NCBI GenBank assembly: GCA_963793295.1
Contig: CAWBZX010000013.1
Coordinates: 186,001 to 250,000 of the forward strand
From: JAHDHW01 sp963793295
GTDB lineage: Bacteria > Bacteroidota > Bacteroidia > Chitinophagales > Saprospiraceae
Direction of reading: 5' to 3'
DNA length: 64,000 nucleotides
Each line of letters starts with the position of its first letter. Position 1 is the stretch's first letter. This document shows positions 25,686-35,215 of this stretch, piece after piece. Both the position numbers and the translations under genes were made by a program. The notes below the pieces were generated by a model. It saw only the letters and a program-made list of their open reading frames with translations. It was not told the origin of the DNA and ran no database searches.

Positions 25686-28049
25686 ATGGCTATTTATGAT
25701 AATGCAAAAGCTGAGATTTTGGAAAAGTCATTTAAAATAAAAATCCTTTCCTTTTTAAAGGAAAATGCCATCAGCAAACCGTGCTTTAATACCCTGGCCT
25801 TTGTTTTCGCCATTTTATTTACGCTTCAACTCTCGGCTCAATCCAATGAAGGAAAAAGTTTCTGGTTTGGATTTATGGAACATCGTGATATTGGCACGAA
25901 TACCAAAGTAGCAATGATTACTTCTAAATACAATACAAGCGGAATAGTCAATATTCCATTCCAAAATTGGTCTCAACCCTTTACCGTTTCAGCCAACAAT
26001 GTTACCATAATTACACTTCCAGCTTTTACCGAAGTGCTTGGATCTGAAACAATCGATGATGTTGGTGTTCAAGTATCTTCAAACCAACCTGTTTCGGTTT
26101 ATATTCACCAGTATCATGATTACCGCTCTGAGGCGACGGTAGTCCTCCCAAATAGTTCGTTGGACAAGGAATACTACATCATGACTTACACTGGATTAAC
26201 TCAGCAGGGGCAAATCTATCCTTCTGAATTTTTGATAGTCGGCACCGAAAATGAAACAACTATTTCAATTACTGTTAGTGATGAAACCTACGCAGGAAAA
26301 GTCGCCGGAACCAATTTCAGCATTCAGTTAAATGCAGGCGAAACTTATCAGGTCCAAGCCAGATATGGATCCGGAGATTTGACGGGTTCACATATTCTTG
26401 CTGATAAAAAAATTTCAGTATTCGGAGGTAATCGCTGGACTGAAGTGCCTTCGGGTTGTAATGCCCGGGACAATTTGTTGGAACAAATGTATCCTGTAAA
26501 TACCTGGGGAAAGAAGTTTGTAACTATTCCAAATGATAAAGTGAGTTACGACATTTATAGAATACTGGCTGCTGAGGACAATACAAATATTGAAGTAACT
26601 GGTGCTACAACGGAAAGTTATTCGCTGAATGCTGGCCAATTTGTTGAATATTCAAAATCAGAAGCAACCTTTATTATAGCTACCAAACCCATACAAGTAG
26701 CTCAATTTTTGGTTGGTTCGGAGTGCAACGGACATAGCTTGGGTGATCCATCTATGGTGCTGCTCAATAGTGTTGAACAAACAAGAGACACTGTTACCTT
26801 GTACAATTCTTCATTTGAAAATATTTCTGAAAATTTCATCAACATTGTTGCTGCTACTACAGATTTTCCATTTATAACTTTTGATGGCCAAGCCATTCCA
26901 CCTAATGCTACGATTGGAGCAGTTGGGCAAAATAATGAATTCACCTTTGCACGGGTCCAGGTGGGTTCCGGAGCACATACGATTATTTCTGAAGCTTGTG
27001 GTGTCATTGCAACGGCTTATGGATATGGAACGGTTGAATCCTATGCTTACAGCGGGGGAGCAAGTTTTAAAAGCATAAATAACAATCCGATTCCGGAGGG
27101 AGGTTGTTTAAACGATACCATCTATTTTGATACAAAACTATCTCCTGCCAGATACTCTTTTTTCTGGGATCTTGGTGATGGTTCAACTTCAACAAAAGCA
27201 GTATTTAGTCATTTTTATCCAAATCTTGGGACTTATCCGGTGGAGTTAATCATTTTTGATGAGTGCCTCGAAACCTCGGATACTTTAACCAGAGACTTGT
27301 TGATAAGTCTGAGGCAAGCTGTCGAAGCTACAGGCGATACGCTCATTTGTGAAGGAGAATCATTTAGTCTGAGTGCTACAGATATTACCAGTGCCCGTTT
27401 TGAATGGATCGGACCCAACGGATATTTTTCAGAATCCCAGTTTCCAGTTGTTTTTAATGCTAAACCTCAGATGTCCGGGGAGTATGCGGTGATTGGAATT
27501 GTTTCAGGGTGTGCGACTTTTCCCTCTTATGCAAATGTAGAAATTATCCCGACTCCTACCCCAAACCTTGGAAATGATACTATTTTTTGTTCTGAAAATA
27601 TTGGTGTTACTTTGGAGCCGGGAAATTATTCAAATTATTTGTGGCAAGATAATTCAGTCAATTCTACTTTTAGTGTCCAGGAAGAAGGAACCTTTTGGGT
27701 TGAAGTCGTGGATGAATATGGCTGCATTGGATCAGATACTGTTAATCTGAAAGAAATTTGCCCTACTAAAATTTATGTCCCCAATGCCTTTAGTCCAAAT
27801 TTTGATGGAACCAATGATTATTTTGGCATCTATGGCTTCTATATTATAAAAATGAACCTCACTGTTTTTGATCGGTGGGGAGGATTAGTTTTTGAAACTT
27901 CAAATCCGGATGATCAGTGGGATGGCAGTTTTAAAGGGGAACCTGTCTCTGTTGGAGTTTATACCTGGCAGTTGGAAGTAGAAGGATATGAAGAGGATGG
28001 AACAATCTTTTTCGAGATACAATCCGGTTCGGTTACTTTAATTCGGTAA
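25686..28049 (+). CDS. IgGFc-binding-like secreted protein with PKD domain and T9SS type B C-terminus
   Basis: The 787-residue product has a long N-terminal extension then a hydrophobic signal (FNTLAFVFAILFTLQLSAQ, ending about residue 56). Residues about 57-430 match the IgGFc-binding N-terminal domain of environmental bacteria: GKSFWFGFMEHRDIG, SVYIHQYHDYRSEATVVLP and GVIATAYGYGTVESYAYSGG. A PKD-like domain follows (YSFFWDLGDGSTSTKAVFSH, about 500-550), then Ig-like units, and the type B sorting domain beginning YVPNAFSPNFDGTNDYFGI with DRWGGLVFETSNPDDQWDG. Start position is uncertain because the cleavage signal sits far inside; a later start is possible. It follows a similar cargo gene after a hairpin, so the two may be paralogous surface proteins. 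Confidence 0.88.
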   Translation: MAIYDNAKAEILEKSFKIKILSFLKENAISKPCFNTLAFVFAILFTLQLSAQSNEGKSFWFGFMEHRDIGTNTKVAMITSKYNTSGIVNIPFQNWSQPFTVSANNVTIITLPAFTEVLGSETIDDVGVQVSSNQPVSVYIHQYHDYRSEATVVLPNSSLDKEYYIMTYTGLTQQGQIYPSEFLIVGTENETTISITVSDETYAGKVAGTNFSIQLNAGETYQVQARYGSGDLTGSHILADKKISVFGGNRWTEVPSGCNARDNLLEQMYPVNTWGKKFVTIPNDKVSYDIYRILAAEDNTNIEVTGATTESYSLNAGQFVEYSKSEATFIIATKPIQVAQFLVGSECNGHSLGDPSMVLLNSVEQTRDTVTLYNSSFENISENFINIVAATTDFPFITFDGQAIPPNATIGAVGQNNEFTFARVQVGSGAHTIISEACGVIATAYGYGTVESYAYSGGASFKSINNNPIPEGGCLNDTIYFDTKLSPARYSFFWDLGDGSTSTKAVFSHFYPNLGTYPVELIIFDECLETSDTLTRDLLISLRQAVEATGDTLICEGESFSLSATDITSARFEWIGPNGYFSESQFPVVFNAKPQMSGEYAVIGIVSGCATFPSYANVEIIPTPTPNLGNDTIFCSENIGVTLEPGNYSNYLWQDNSVNSTFSVQEEGTFWVEVVDEYGCIGSDTVNLKEICPTKIYVPNAFSPNFDGTNDYFGIYGFYIIKMNLTVFDRWGGLVFETSNPDDQWDGSFKGEPVSVGVYTWQLEVEGYEEDGTIFFEIQSGSVTLIR

Positions 28050-28547
28050 TCATTTTTATATTATTTTTAATTTTTAAAAAAATACTTCTGCGCCTTGAAT
28101 TTCCGGCCTAAAACACCACTAACGCTATTTGGTTTCATTTATCTTTCTTTTACAGCTATAAATACAAAGAGAGGTTTTTTATGGTTTATAAAAGGGCAAA
28201 TGGAATAACTTTATGAAAGAATTACAACGCTGATTGGAGTTCAATTAATTTGATTTCAGGTAGTTTTTTAAGGCAGGCAGATTTTTAAAAATATCGATTG
28301 CTTACTGCTTTTAAATAAAGTATAAACAATACCCAAAGCGTTTGTATTATTGAAAAAGAACTTAATCTTTACTATTTTTGAAGATGCTCGAATAATCAAA
28401 TTCCCATTTTTAAAGTTATAATAATACTATTAAAAAGAAGAGATCGAGTATAAAAAATGAACTTGGTATAATGTTGATGATATCAGTCCATTGCTTACGA
28501 AATGAGTTATCGAAATCGATATTAGTGAACAATCAAATGAAAATATC
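28050..28547. other. Noncoding region of about 500 bp
   Basis: AT-rich DNA between the type B cargo gene and the thioredoxin-like gene. No reading frame on either strand looks like a protein and there is no strong hairpin. The promoter of the downstream operon must be here. Confidence 0.5.
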
Positions 28548-28985
28548 ATGTCTTTCTTTCTTATAATTTGGATAAGTCTTTTTCCTTTTAATAATGAACC
28601 TCCAATCGATAATTCCGCACTATATATTACGAAAGAAAAAAGCCAATTATCAACCGCTGTTTTGTATGTTTTCACAGGCTCCGATTGGTGTGCAGATTGC
28701 AGGCGTTTAAAAAAGAATGTTTTAAGTGATTCCGTTTTTATTGCTTCGATGGAACGTAATAAAATAAAAATTGAAATCATTGATTTTCCGCAAAGAATAA
28801 AGCTCTCTCCTGAAGTTGTAAAGCACAATGAAGCAGTTGCTGAAACATTTGGTTTTCAGGGAATCTTCCCTACGCTTATTCTTTCTAAGGCAAATGACAA
28901 ATATGAAACATTGCTGTATAAAAATGAAAAGGCAAATATTTTTTCTACAATCGTTCTGAATAAACTCAAATCCTTAAATGAATGA
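28548..28985 (+). CDS. Thioredoxin-fold protein
   Basis: The 145-residue protein has an N-terminal hydrophobic stretch (MSFFLIIWISLFPF) that may be a signal or anchor, then a thioredoxin fold: LYVFTGSDWCADCRRLKKNV with the redox pair CADC (Cys48, Cys51) and the cis-Pro region GIFPTLIL. It probably acts as a periplasmic disulphide reductant. Its stop overlaps the start of the ApbE gene by 8 bp, and the four genes from 28548 to 31344 have overlapping or nearly touching ends, so they form one operon. Confidence 0.82.
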   Translation: MSFFLIIWISLFPFNNEPPIDNSALYITKEKSQLSTAVLYVFTGSDWCADCRRLKKNVLSDSVFIASMERNKIKIEIIDFPQRIKLSPEVVKHNEAVAETFGFQGIFPTLILSKANDKYETLLYKNEKANIFSTIVLNKLKSLNE

Positions 28986-29907
28986 GTACTGCGTTTCAAA
29001 AAGATTGATGGGTTCTGGCTTTGAATTGAAAATCGTTTGTGAAGACCGGGCAAAAGCCAATCACTTTCTCGAAATCGGAATCAACGAAATCAAAAGAATT
29101 GAGGAATTGATTTCAGAGTTCAAAGAAACTGCTCTTACTTCAAAAATCAACCGAAACGCCGGGATCCGACCCGTCCAAGTAAATCAGGAAGTATATTCTT
29201 TAATCGAAAGATCTATCAAATTATCTGCATTAACACAAGGCGCTTTTGATATTTCAGCAGGCGTTTTAAAAAAGTTATACCATTTTAAAAATAAAGATTT
29301 CTCTTTTCCAAATAAGGGAACTATTCAAAATACACTCACAAGGGTTGGTTGGGAAAAGATCAAACTAGATCCAAATGATTCATCTGTTTTTCTTTTAAAA
29401 AAAAATATGCACATCAGTTTTGCAGCAATCGGAAAAGGTTATGCTGCTGATCGGGTTAAAAAGATTTGGCTGGAAAATGGCGTAACCTCAGGAGTGATAA
29501 ATGCCAGCGGAGATTTAACCGCTTTTGGCAATCGGACTGATGGCTCCTCCTGGAATATTGGGATTGCTCACCCCGATAAAAAAACAGAGATGATGTTTTA
29601 TATTCCTGTAAAAAATGTCTCCGTCGCTACTTCCGGCGATTATGAACAGTTCTTTTTGTACGAAGGGATTCGATATTCGCACAACATTAATCCGATCACG
29701 GGGCAACCTTTGAAAGGTATTAAAAGTGTCAGTATCTTTAGCCCAAGTGCAGAATTGTCTGATGCTCTAGCTACAGCAATTTATGTGATGGGAGTTGAAA
29801 CGGGCTTGCATTTTATCAATCAATTGCCCAATACGCACGGTATAATCATTGATGAAAAAAACGAAGTTTCTTTTTCAAAAAAGCTAGATTTGGTAAATGA
29901 AAAATAA
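28978..29907 (+). CDS. apbE: FAD:protein FMN transferase (ApbE family)
   Basis: The 309-residue enzyme attaches FMN from FAD covalently to Thr/Ser of target proteins, usually outside the cytoplasm. The family pattern is clear: RLMGSGFELKIVCE near the N-terminus, TQGAFDISAGVL, the FAD-binding FAAIGKGYAADRVK, GVINASGDLTAFG, VATSGDYEQFF and SHNINPITGQPLKG, then LSDALATAIYVMG with metal-binding residues. There is no obvious own signal peptide; export may use another route or the activity may be cytoplasmic. No typical flavinylation target motif protein is in the operon, so the substrate is unknown. Confidence 0.93.
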   Translation: MNEYCVSKRLMGSGFELKIVCEDRAKANHFLEIGINEIKRIEELISEFKETALTSKINRNAGIRPVQVNQEVYSLIERSIKLSALTQGAFDISAGVLKKLYHFKNKDFSFPNKGTIQNTLTRVGWEKIKLDPNDSSVFLLKKNMHISFAAIGKGYAADRVKKIWLENGVTSGVINASGDLTAFGNRTDGSSWNIGIAHPDKKTEMMFYIPVKNVSVATSGDYEQFFLYEGIRYSHNINPITGQPLKGIKSVSIFSPSAELSDALATAIYVMGVETGLHFINQLPNTHGIIIDEKNEVSFSKKLDLVNEK

Positions 29908-30109
29908 ATTGATTTTTTTAATAGCTGTTGTGATCTCGTTTACAAGTTGTCAAACGCTGAAACCTTATGAAAGGATTTATATCAATGATCCGCAAATGCA
30001 AATGGGCAACTCCGCACCTAAAAATTTTGAAAATTACGTCCACACTATTCGAGAAGGAGCTATCCTGCCCGGCAGCTCAAAGTCAAGTGGCGGTTGCGGC
30101 TGCAATTAA
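29897..30109 (+). CDS. DUF4266-type small lipoprotein
   Basis: The 70-residue lipoprotein has signal MKNKLIFLIAVVISFTSC (Cys18) followed by QTLKPYERIYINDPQMQMG, the DUF4266 core, and a C-terminal SSGGCGCN. Its start overlaps the ApbE stop by 11 bp. DUF4266 proteins are commonly encoded next to ApbE and DUF3570 proteins; the function is not known. The Gly/Cys-rich tail could bind a metal or form a redox-active pair serviced by the thioredoxin-like protein of the same operon; this is inference. Confidence 0.85.
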   Translation: MKNKLIFLIAVVISFTSCQTLKPYERIYINDPQMQMGNSAPKNFENYVHTIREGAILPGSSKSSGGCGCN

Positions 30110-30129
30110 ATTTCTCAGCTTTAATCAAC

Positions 30130-31344
30130 ATGATCAAAAGATATATAATTATTGGTGCGCTCGTTTTTTCAGCTTATCATTTGAGCGCGCAAGAACCTGA
30201 CAGCATCTTCAAAAAAACAACGCTCAACAAAACCGAAGTAGATTTTTTGTACAGTCATTATGTTCAGGATGGCAATAACTCTGCAATAACAGGAGGTATC
30301 GGTACGGAGGAACTTAAAGTTTATGCTCCTTCCATTGCGATCAAAAAGACATTCAGGGAAAGAAATACTATTTTTTTAAAAGGCGGAGCCGATATTATCA
30401 GTTCTGCATCAACCGACAATATCGATTTCAATGTCTCTTCTGCTTCCATCATTGATATGCGTACTTATGGGAATGTCAATTATTCTCAGCAGTTTAAAAA
30501 GAAAAATATCGTCATTGGCGCAGGATCAGGTTTTTCCATTGAATCAGACTATTTCTCTATTCCTGTAAATGTTGGAATTATCTATAGCGGTAAAAATCAG
30601 ATGCGCTCTTATTCTTTTGATTTGCAAATGTTTTTTGATGACTTAAGATGGGGCAGATTAAATCTAAATTATCTTAGCCCCCAATATTTAATTTATCCCC
30701 AAGAATTGCGCTATAAAAAATGGTTTGACATTCACAATAGATATTCTTACAACTTCAAATTTGGATTTACGCAAGTCATCAACAAAAGAAATCTCCTGGG
30801 TATCTATCCGGAATTCATCTACCAAAACGGTCTTCTTTCCACTCCCTTTCATCGGGTTTACTTCGACAATGACGATTTAAAAGTAGAAAACTTACCCCGT
30901 CAACGAAAGAAAGTAGGTCTCGGACTCAAACTGAATAGTTTTCTAGGTGGAAGAACGATTTTAAAAAATGAGCTTGATTTTTATGGCGACGATTTTGGGA
31001 TATTGGGTTTTTCTATAGCAAACGAAACCGCCATTAAATTAAATAGCACGATTTCAATTGCTCCTTTTTTCAGGATCTATTTTCAAAAAGCTTCAAAATA
31101 TTTCGCTCCGTACCGGGAGCATTCCATTGAACAGATTTTTTATACTTCTGATTACGACTTATCTGGTTTTAATACTTATAAAGCAGGGATTAGTTTTCGT
31201 TATGCTCCTTTTAAATATTCCAATAAAAAAATGACGATCAATGAACTGCAATTGCGTTATTCTTTTTTATATCGAACAAATAATCTCAGAGCACATATGA
31301 TCTCCCTTTTCATCAATACTTCTTTGAAGCCCAAGTTTAAATGA
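30130..31344 (+). CDS. DUF3570 outer-membrane-type protein
   Basis: Start at 30130 is chosen because MIKRYIIIGALVFSAYHLSAQ is a clean signal peptide; the frame also opens at 30094. The 404-residue mature product is rich in aromatic-alternating strands and ends in a strand (HMISLFINTSLKPKFK), consistent with an outer-membrane beta-barrel. FLYSHYVQDGNNSAITGGIGTE and NVSSASIIDMRTYGNVN are typical of DUF3570. It is the last gene of the thioredoxin-like / apbE / DUF4266 operon, so it may be the outer-membrane part of a conserved flavin-related envelope module. Its molecular function is unknown. Confidence 0.82.
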   Translation: MIKRYIIIGALVFSAYHLSAQEPDSIFKKTTLNKTEVDFLYSHYVQDGNNSAITGGIGTEELKVYAPSIAIKKTFRERNTIFLKGGADIISSASTDNIDFNVSSASIIDMRTYGNVNYSQQFKKKNIVIGAGSGFSIESDYFSIPVNVGIIYSGKNQMRSYSFDLQMFFDDLRWGRLNLNYLSPQYLIYPQELRYKKWFDIHNRYSYNFKFGFTQVINKRNLLGIYPEFIYQNGLLSTPFHRVYFDNDDLKVENLPRQRKKVGLGLKLNSFLGGRTILKNELDFYGDDFGILGFSIANETAIKLNSTISIAPFFRIYFQKASKYFAPYREHSIEQIFYTSDYDLSGFNTYKAGISFRYAPFKYSNKKMTINELQLRYSFLYRTNNLRAHMISLFINTSLKPKFK

Positions 31345-31383
31345 ACACCCACAACCGATTAATAGCCTTAAAAACTTTTCGAT

Positions 31384-32974
31384 TTAAAAGGCAAAATAAA
31401 TGTAAATTAAAATCACAATAATACAAATAGCTGCTCCAAATTGTTTCATATACTTAAACGGCGTGATATCCACCTGTTCCGTATAAGTCAAGCTAAACGG
31501 AGTAGCACGTGGGTACAGCTTACCTATCACAAGCATGATACCAATATTGAGCACAAACAAGATCGCCATAACGTGCAAAAAGTGAGGGTAATTCTCTTCT
31601 CCAACAAAGTAAGGTTTTAAAATAAACTGACTGATCGAATAAAGTACCACGCCAGAAATAATGGCAATTTTGGCAGCGATGGCCGGCACTTTTTTGGTCA
31701 AATAACCTACCACAATTATAGTCAGGATTGGAATGCTATAACAGCCATTAACCTCTTGTAGATAACCAAATAAGCCAGCCGGAGCATTTGCAATCAATGG
31801 TGCAATAAACATAGCAAAAATAGCCAGGATAATTCCAAAGCCTTTTCCATACTTAACAATCGTTTTTTCATCAGCATCTTTGTTGATGTACTCTTTGTAA
31901 ATATCCAAACCAAACAATGTTACAGAGCTATTTAGGGCGCTATTGAATGAACTTAAAATTGCACCAAACAAAACCGCGGCAAAAAATCCCACTAAGCTAA
32001 TAGGTAGCACTGTTTTCACTAATTTTGGATAAGCCTGATCGGGAATTTCCAATTCACCTTTAAAAATATAAAAAGCGATGATCCCTGGTAATACAACGAT
32101 TAGTGGGCCTAATATTTTAAAAAATGCAGCCAACAGTAAACCCTTTTGTCCTTCTACCAGATTTTTCGCTGCTAAAGCCCGTTGAATAATCGCTTGATTC
32201 GTGCCCCAATAAAACAACTGCACCAACATCATACCTGTAAAAATAGTCCCAAAGGGAACCGTCGCATCCGAGCCACCAATTGAATTAAATTTTTCGGGGG
32301 CATCTGCCATTAGGTTCGATATACCCGTCATCACATTACCATCTCCAATGTACATTAAACCAAAAAAAGGGATAAACAAACCACCAACGAGAAGCCCTAT
32401 GGCATTGATGGTATCTGAAACTGCTACCGCTTTTAATCCCCCAAAAATCGCATAAATAGATCCGATAATACCAATGCCCCAAACACATAACCACAAAGCA
32501 GTTGTATGGCTGATACCAAAGGTTTCCGGAATATCAAACATGGTCACGATGGCTAATGAACCGGAATACAAAACGATAGGAAGCAATACCACCACATAAC
32601 CCGATAAAAACAACACAGAAGTAATGGTTTTGGTCATTTTGTCGTAGCGGGCTTCCAAATACTGTGGAACAGTAGTGATACCTCCTTTGAGGTAACGAGG
32701 CAACAAAAACATAGCAGTTAAAACCATCGCAATCGCGGCAAGCGTTTCCCAAGCCATCACTAAAATCCCTTCGGTATAAGCTTGTCCGTTTAAGCCAACA
32801 ATTTGTTCTGTAGATAAATTGGTCAATAAAAGAGAGCCTGCAATTACACCTGCAGTCAAGACTTCTTCCTCCTAAAAAATACCCTTCCGAAGATTGTTCA
32901 TCTGTCGATCGGGTTTTGAAATAGGAGATTATAGCAACCAGTGAAGTAAATGCTAAAAAGGAAAAAATTGCCAT
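31384..32974 (-). pseudogene. Sodium:solute symporter (SLC5/SSS family), frameshifted near the N-terminus
   Basis: An inner-membrane sodium-coupled symporter of about 529 residues split by one frameshift. The first part (ATG at 32974) reads MAIFSFLAFTSLVAIISYFK and continues to SSEGYFLGGRS; the rest (to 31384) resumes LTAGVIAGSLLLTNLSTEQI one frame over at about 32859. Dropping one base at the C at about 32860 joins them into the conserved SSS TM1 region GGRSLTAGVIAGS. The downstream 490 residues are otherwise intact with multiple TM segments and WGTNQAIIQRALAAKN, the SSS signature region. Substrate is likely a sugar or similar solute by resemblance to YidK-type symporters. Inactivated gene or consensus error cannot be told apart here. 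Confidence 0.85.
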
Positions 32975-33390
32975 GGTTTTTCTATTGTTTTGTTTTAAAT
33001 TTTTTTCATTTAAAAATTTTCTCTGGGATTTGAAAATCCCAAAATTCGATCAATATCATCATTATTTGGCATTTTTTATAAATAACCCACTGTTTACTAT
33101 TTAATTTGAGTGCCTCATCCATAAAATATTCAACTTATATTTATTTTCAAACCATGAATTAAGGTCCTTGATTTGAAAGAGAAAACTACAAAAAGTTGTA
33201 CGTGGGAATTCCAGATCCACGACTTTGAAGAAACTGCAAATACAGCATAATAATAAATGCTTTTTTCTCTTAGCAGAAAAGGTAAAAGGAATGAGACAAT
33301 AGAAAGTAGGTAGTATTTGGATCGGAAAAGGTAAAACCACAGATAATTTTACAAATTAGCCTAACGATTCACAAAGGAATGGTTAGCTAA

Positions 33391-33553
33391 GAGTATGTTT
33401 AAATATAGTTTTTTGGATAAAATAAAATGGATTTCAAAGCCAATCAAAGCTCATTTTGAACTGCATACTTGGAAAGTACATGGTAAAAAATAGCTGAAGA
33501 GTGGTAAAGAAAGGCGTTCATATTAACAGAAGGATTAACTTTAAACATACTCT
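33391..33553. mobile_element. Putative MITE / solo insertion-sequence remnant (163 bp)
   Basis: Perfect 14-bp terminal inverted repeats, AGAGTATGTTTAAA at 33391-33404 and TTTAAACATACTCT at 33540-33553, flank 135 bp with no reading frame. Similar AT-rich ends occur on IS elements of Bacteroidota. No clear target-site duplication is visible. Confidence 0.5.
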
Positions 33554-33607
33554 AAATAACTTTCACTTCAAATCAATATTGGGGTGAAATTCCTCAGAAT
33601 AAATACA

Positions 33608-33615
33608 TAGCTTTG
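33608..33615 (+). promoter_or_regulatory. Candidate -7 box TAGCTTTG for the arginine decarboxylase gene
   Basis: TAGCTTTG matches the Bacteroidota consensus TAnnTTTG and lies 31 bp before the start codon. The only upstream TTG (33579-33581) is spaced a little too far for a typical -33 box. Confidence 0.35.
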
Positions 33616-33645
33616 TCAATTTTCAAATTCAGGATTTGATAAGGC

Positions 33646-35043
33646 ATGAAAAACACTTATTTTGATTTAATTGATCAAACCTATTACTTTCCTCAGGAAG
33701 GTTTCGATTTAAGAGATGGTTATCTCTATTTTCATGGTGTTTCTATCAAAAATTTAATTGACCAATATGGTACTCCCTTTCGGCTTACTTATCTTCCTAA
33801 AATTGGTGCTCAAATAAAAAAAGTTAAAAATCTATTTAGGAGAGCGATGAAAGCAAATGATTATAATGGCAAATATTATTATTGCTATTGTACCAAATGT
33901 TGTCATTTTGATCATGTCATCAGCGAAGCACTTAACCATGATATACATCTTGAAACTTCTTCAAGTTTTGATATCGATTTGATTTTAAAACTGTATGAAA
34001 AAGGGAAAGTCACGACATCAACCGTACTTGTTCACAATGGTTATAAAACAGAGGATTATCTTCAGAAAATAATACGCCTGAATGACCTTGGTTTTAAAAA
34101 TTGTATTGTTGTTTTAGACAGTATGGCTGAGCTGGAACGTCTTAATGAGCTAGCCAAAAAAACCATAAAAATAGGTATTCGTCTTGCTACTGATCAGCAG
34201 CCTCAATCGGCATATTATACTTCTCGACTGGGTATCCGGGCTTCGGAAATCCTTGAATTTTATAAAAAGAAGATACGCCGGAAGAAAAAATTACAATTAA
34301 AAATGCTCCATTTTTTTGTTGATTCAGGCATTAAGGATAATCTCTTTTATTGGGGTGAATTTCAAAAGGCTTTAAAACTGTTTGTCGAATTAAAGAAAGC
34401 CTGCCCGGAACTTCGAGCTTTAAATTTAGGTGGAGGATTTCCGATTCGCAATAATTTAGGCTTTGAATTTGATTATAAATATATCATTGATGAAATCGTA
34501 AGTAATATCAAAAATCAATGCGTTCTTGAAGGTATTGAGGAGCCTGATATTTTTACTGAGTTTGGCAAATTTACTGTTGGAGAAAGCGGAGCCGTAATTT
34601 TTTCTGTATTAGAACATAAAAAACAAAATGACTCTGAAGACTGGTATATCATCGACAATAGCCTGATGAATACCATTCCGGATGCCTGGAGTATTCTGGA
34701 AAAATTCATCCTACTTCCAATCAACAAATGGGACGCCGAATATGCCAGAGTAAATATTGGAGGGATCAGCTGTGACCATTCTGATTATTATAATGCCGAA
34801 GAGTTGAACCAGCAGACCTTTTTACCAAAAGTTAAAAAAGACGATAAAGAACCATTGTACATTGGTTTTTTTCATACAGGAGCTTATCAGGATGCAATTA
34901 GTGGTTATGGTGGAATCAAACACTGTCTGGTGCCTTCTCCAAAGCAAATAATTATTGATCGAGATGAAACGGGAAATTATGTCGCCTCTGTCTTCCGCGA
35001 TGAGCAAAAAGCCGAGGACATGTTAAAAATTTTGGGGTATTAA
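33646..35043 (+). CDS. speA: PLP-dependent arginine decarboxylase-like enzyme (fold type III)
   Basis: The 465-residue protein belongs to the alanine-racemase-fold decarboxylases. The Schiff-base lysine lies in YYYCYCTKCCHFDHV (Lys84), followed by HDIHLETSSSFDIDLI. Further landmarks are the Gly-rich phosphate loop LNLGGGFPI, FTEFGKFTVGESGAVIF and, near the C-terminus, the substrate cysteine region CDHSDYY and GFFHTGAYQDAISGYGGIKHC. This pattern is that of the Bacteroidota arginine decarboxylase branch, which makes agmatine for polyamine synthesis. It stands alone, so the specificity, versus diaminopimelate or other basic amino acids, rests on sequence resemblance. Confidence 0.8.
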   Translation: MKNTYFDLIDQTYYFPQEGFDLRDGYLYFHGVSIKNLIDQYGTPFRLTYLPKIGAQIKKVKNLFRRAMKANDYNGKYYYCYCTKCCHFDHVISEALNHDIHLETSSSFDIDLILKLYEKGKVTTSTVLVHNGYKTEDYLQKIIRLNDLGFKNCIVVLDSMAELERLNELAKKTIKIGIRLATDQQPQSAYYTSRLGIRASEILEFYKKKIRRKKKLQLKMLHFFVDSGIKDNLFYWGEFQKALKLFVELKKACPELRALNLGGGFPIRNNLGFEFDYKYIIDEIVSNIKNQCVLEGIEEPDIFTEFGKFTVGESGAVIFSVLEHKKQNDSEDWYIIDNSLMNTIPDAWSILEKFILLPINKWDAEYARVNIGGISCDHSDYYNAEELNQQTFLPKVKKDDKEPLYIGFFHTGAYQDAISGYGGIKHCLVPSPKQIIIDRDETGNYVASVFRDEQKAEDMLKILGY

Positions 35044-35215
35044 TATCGATTCAAAAAACCTCCTCTAGGTAAATTCATTCGCAAGATGTTTTTTATGCGA
35101 ATGCAATTGGTCCCTAAATTATTGCTATCCAGGCCTTCTATTTTGAAGTTGTAAAAAAGGTTAAAAGTTTGAATTATTTGAATTAATTTACACCCACAAA
35201 TAATCAAAATCACTT

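Larger units (their letters stand above)
32975..33645. other. 670-bp noncoding region with a MITE-like element
   Basis: No supported gene lies between the symporter start and the arginine decarboxylase gene. The region includes the inverted-repeat element at 33391-33553. Remnant-like open stretches on both strands (33100-33345) show no recognisable protein. Confidence 0.5.

Noticed and set aside
33101..33340. A 79-codon minus-strand frame upstream of the MITE-like element
   Set aside because: No domain-like composition, no start context; shares its DNA with equally open frames on the other strand; likely chance.
35076..35103. Hairpin CATTCGCA / TGCGAATG after the arginine decarboxylase gene
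   Set aside because: Only 8 bp with a 12-nt loop and no T run; too weak to call a terminator.
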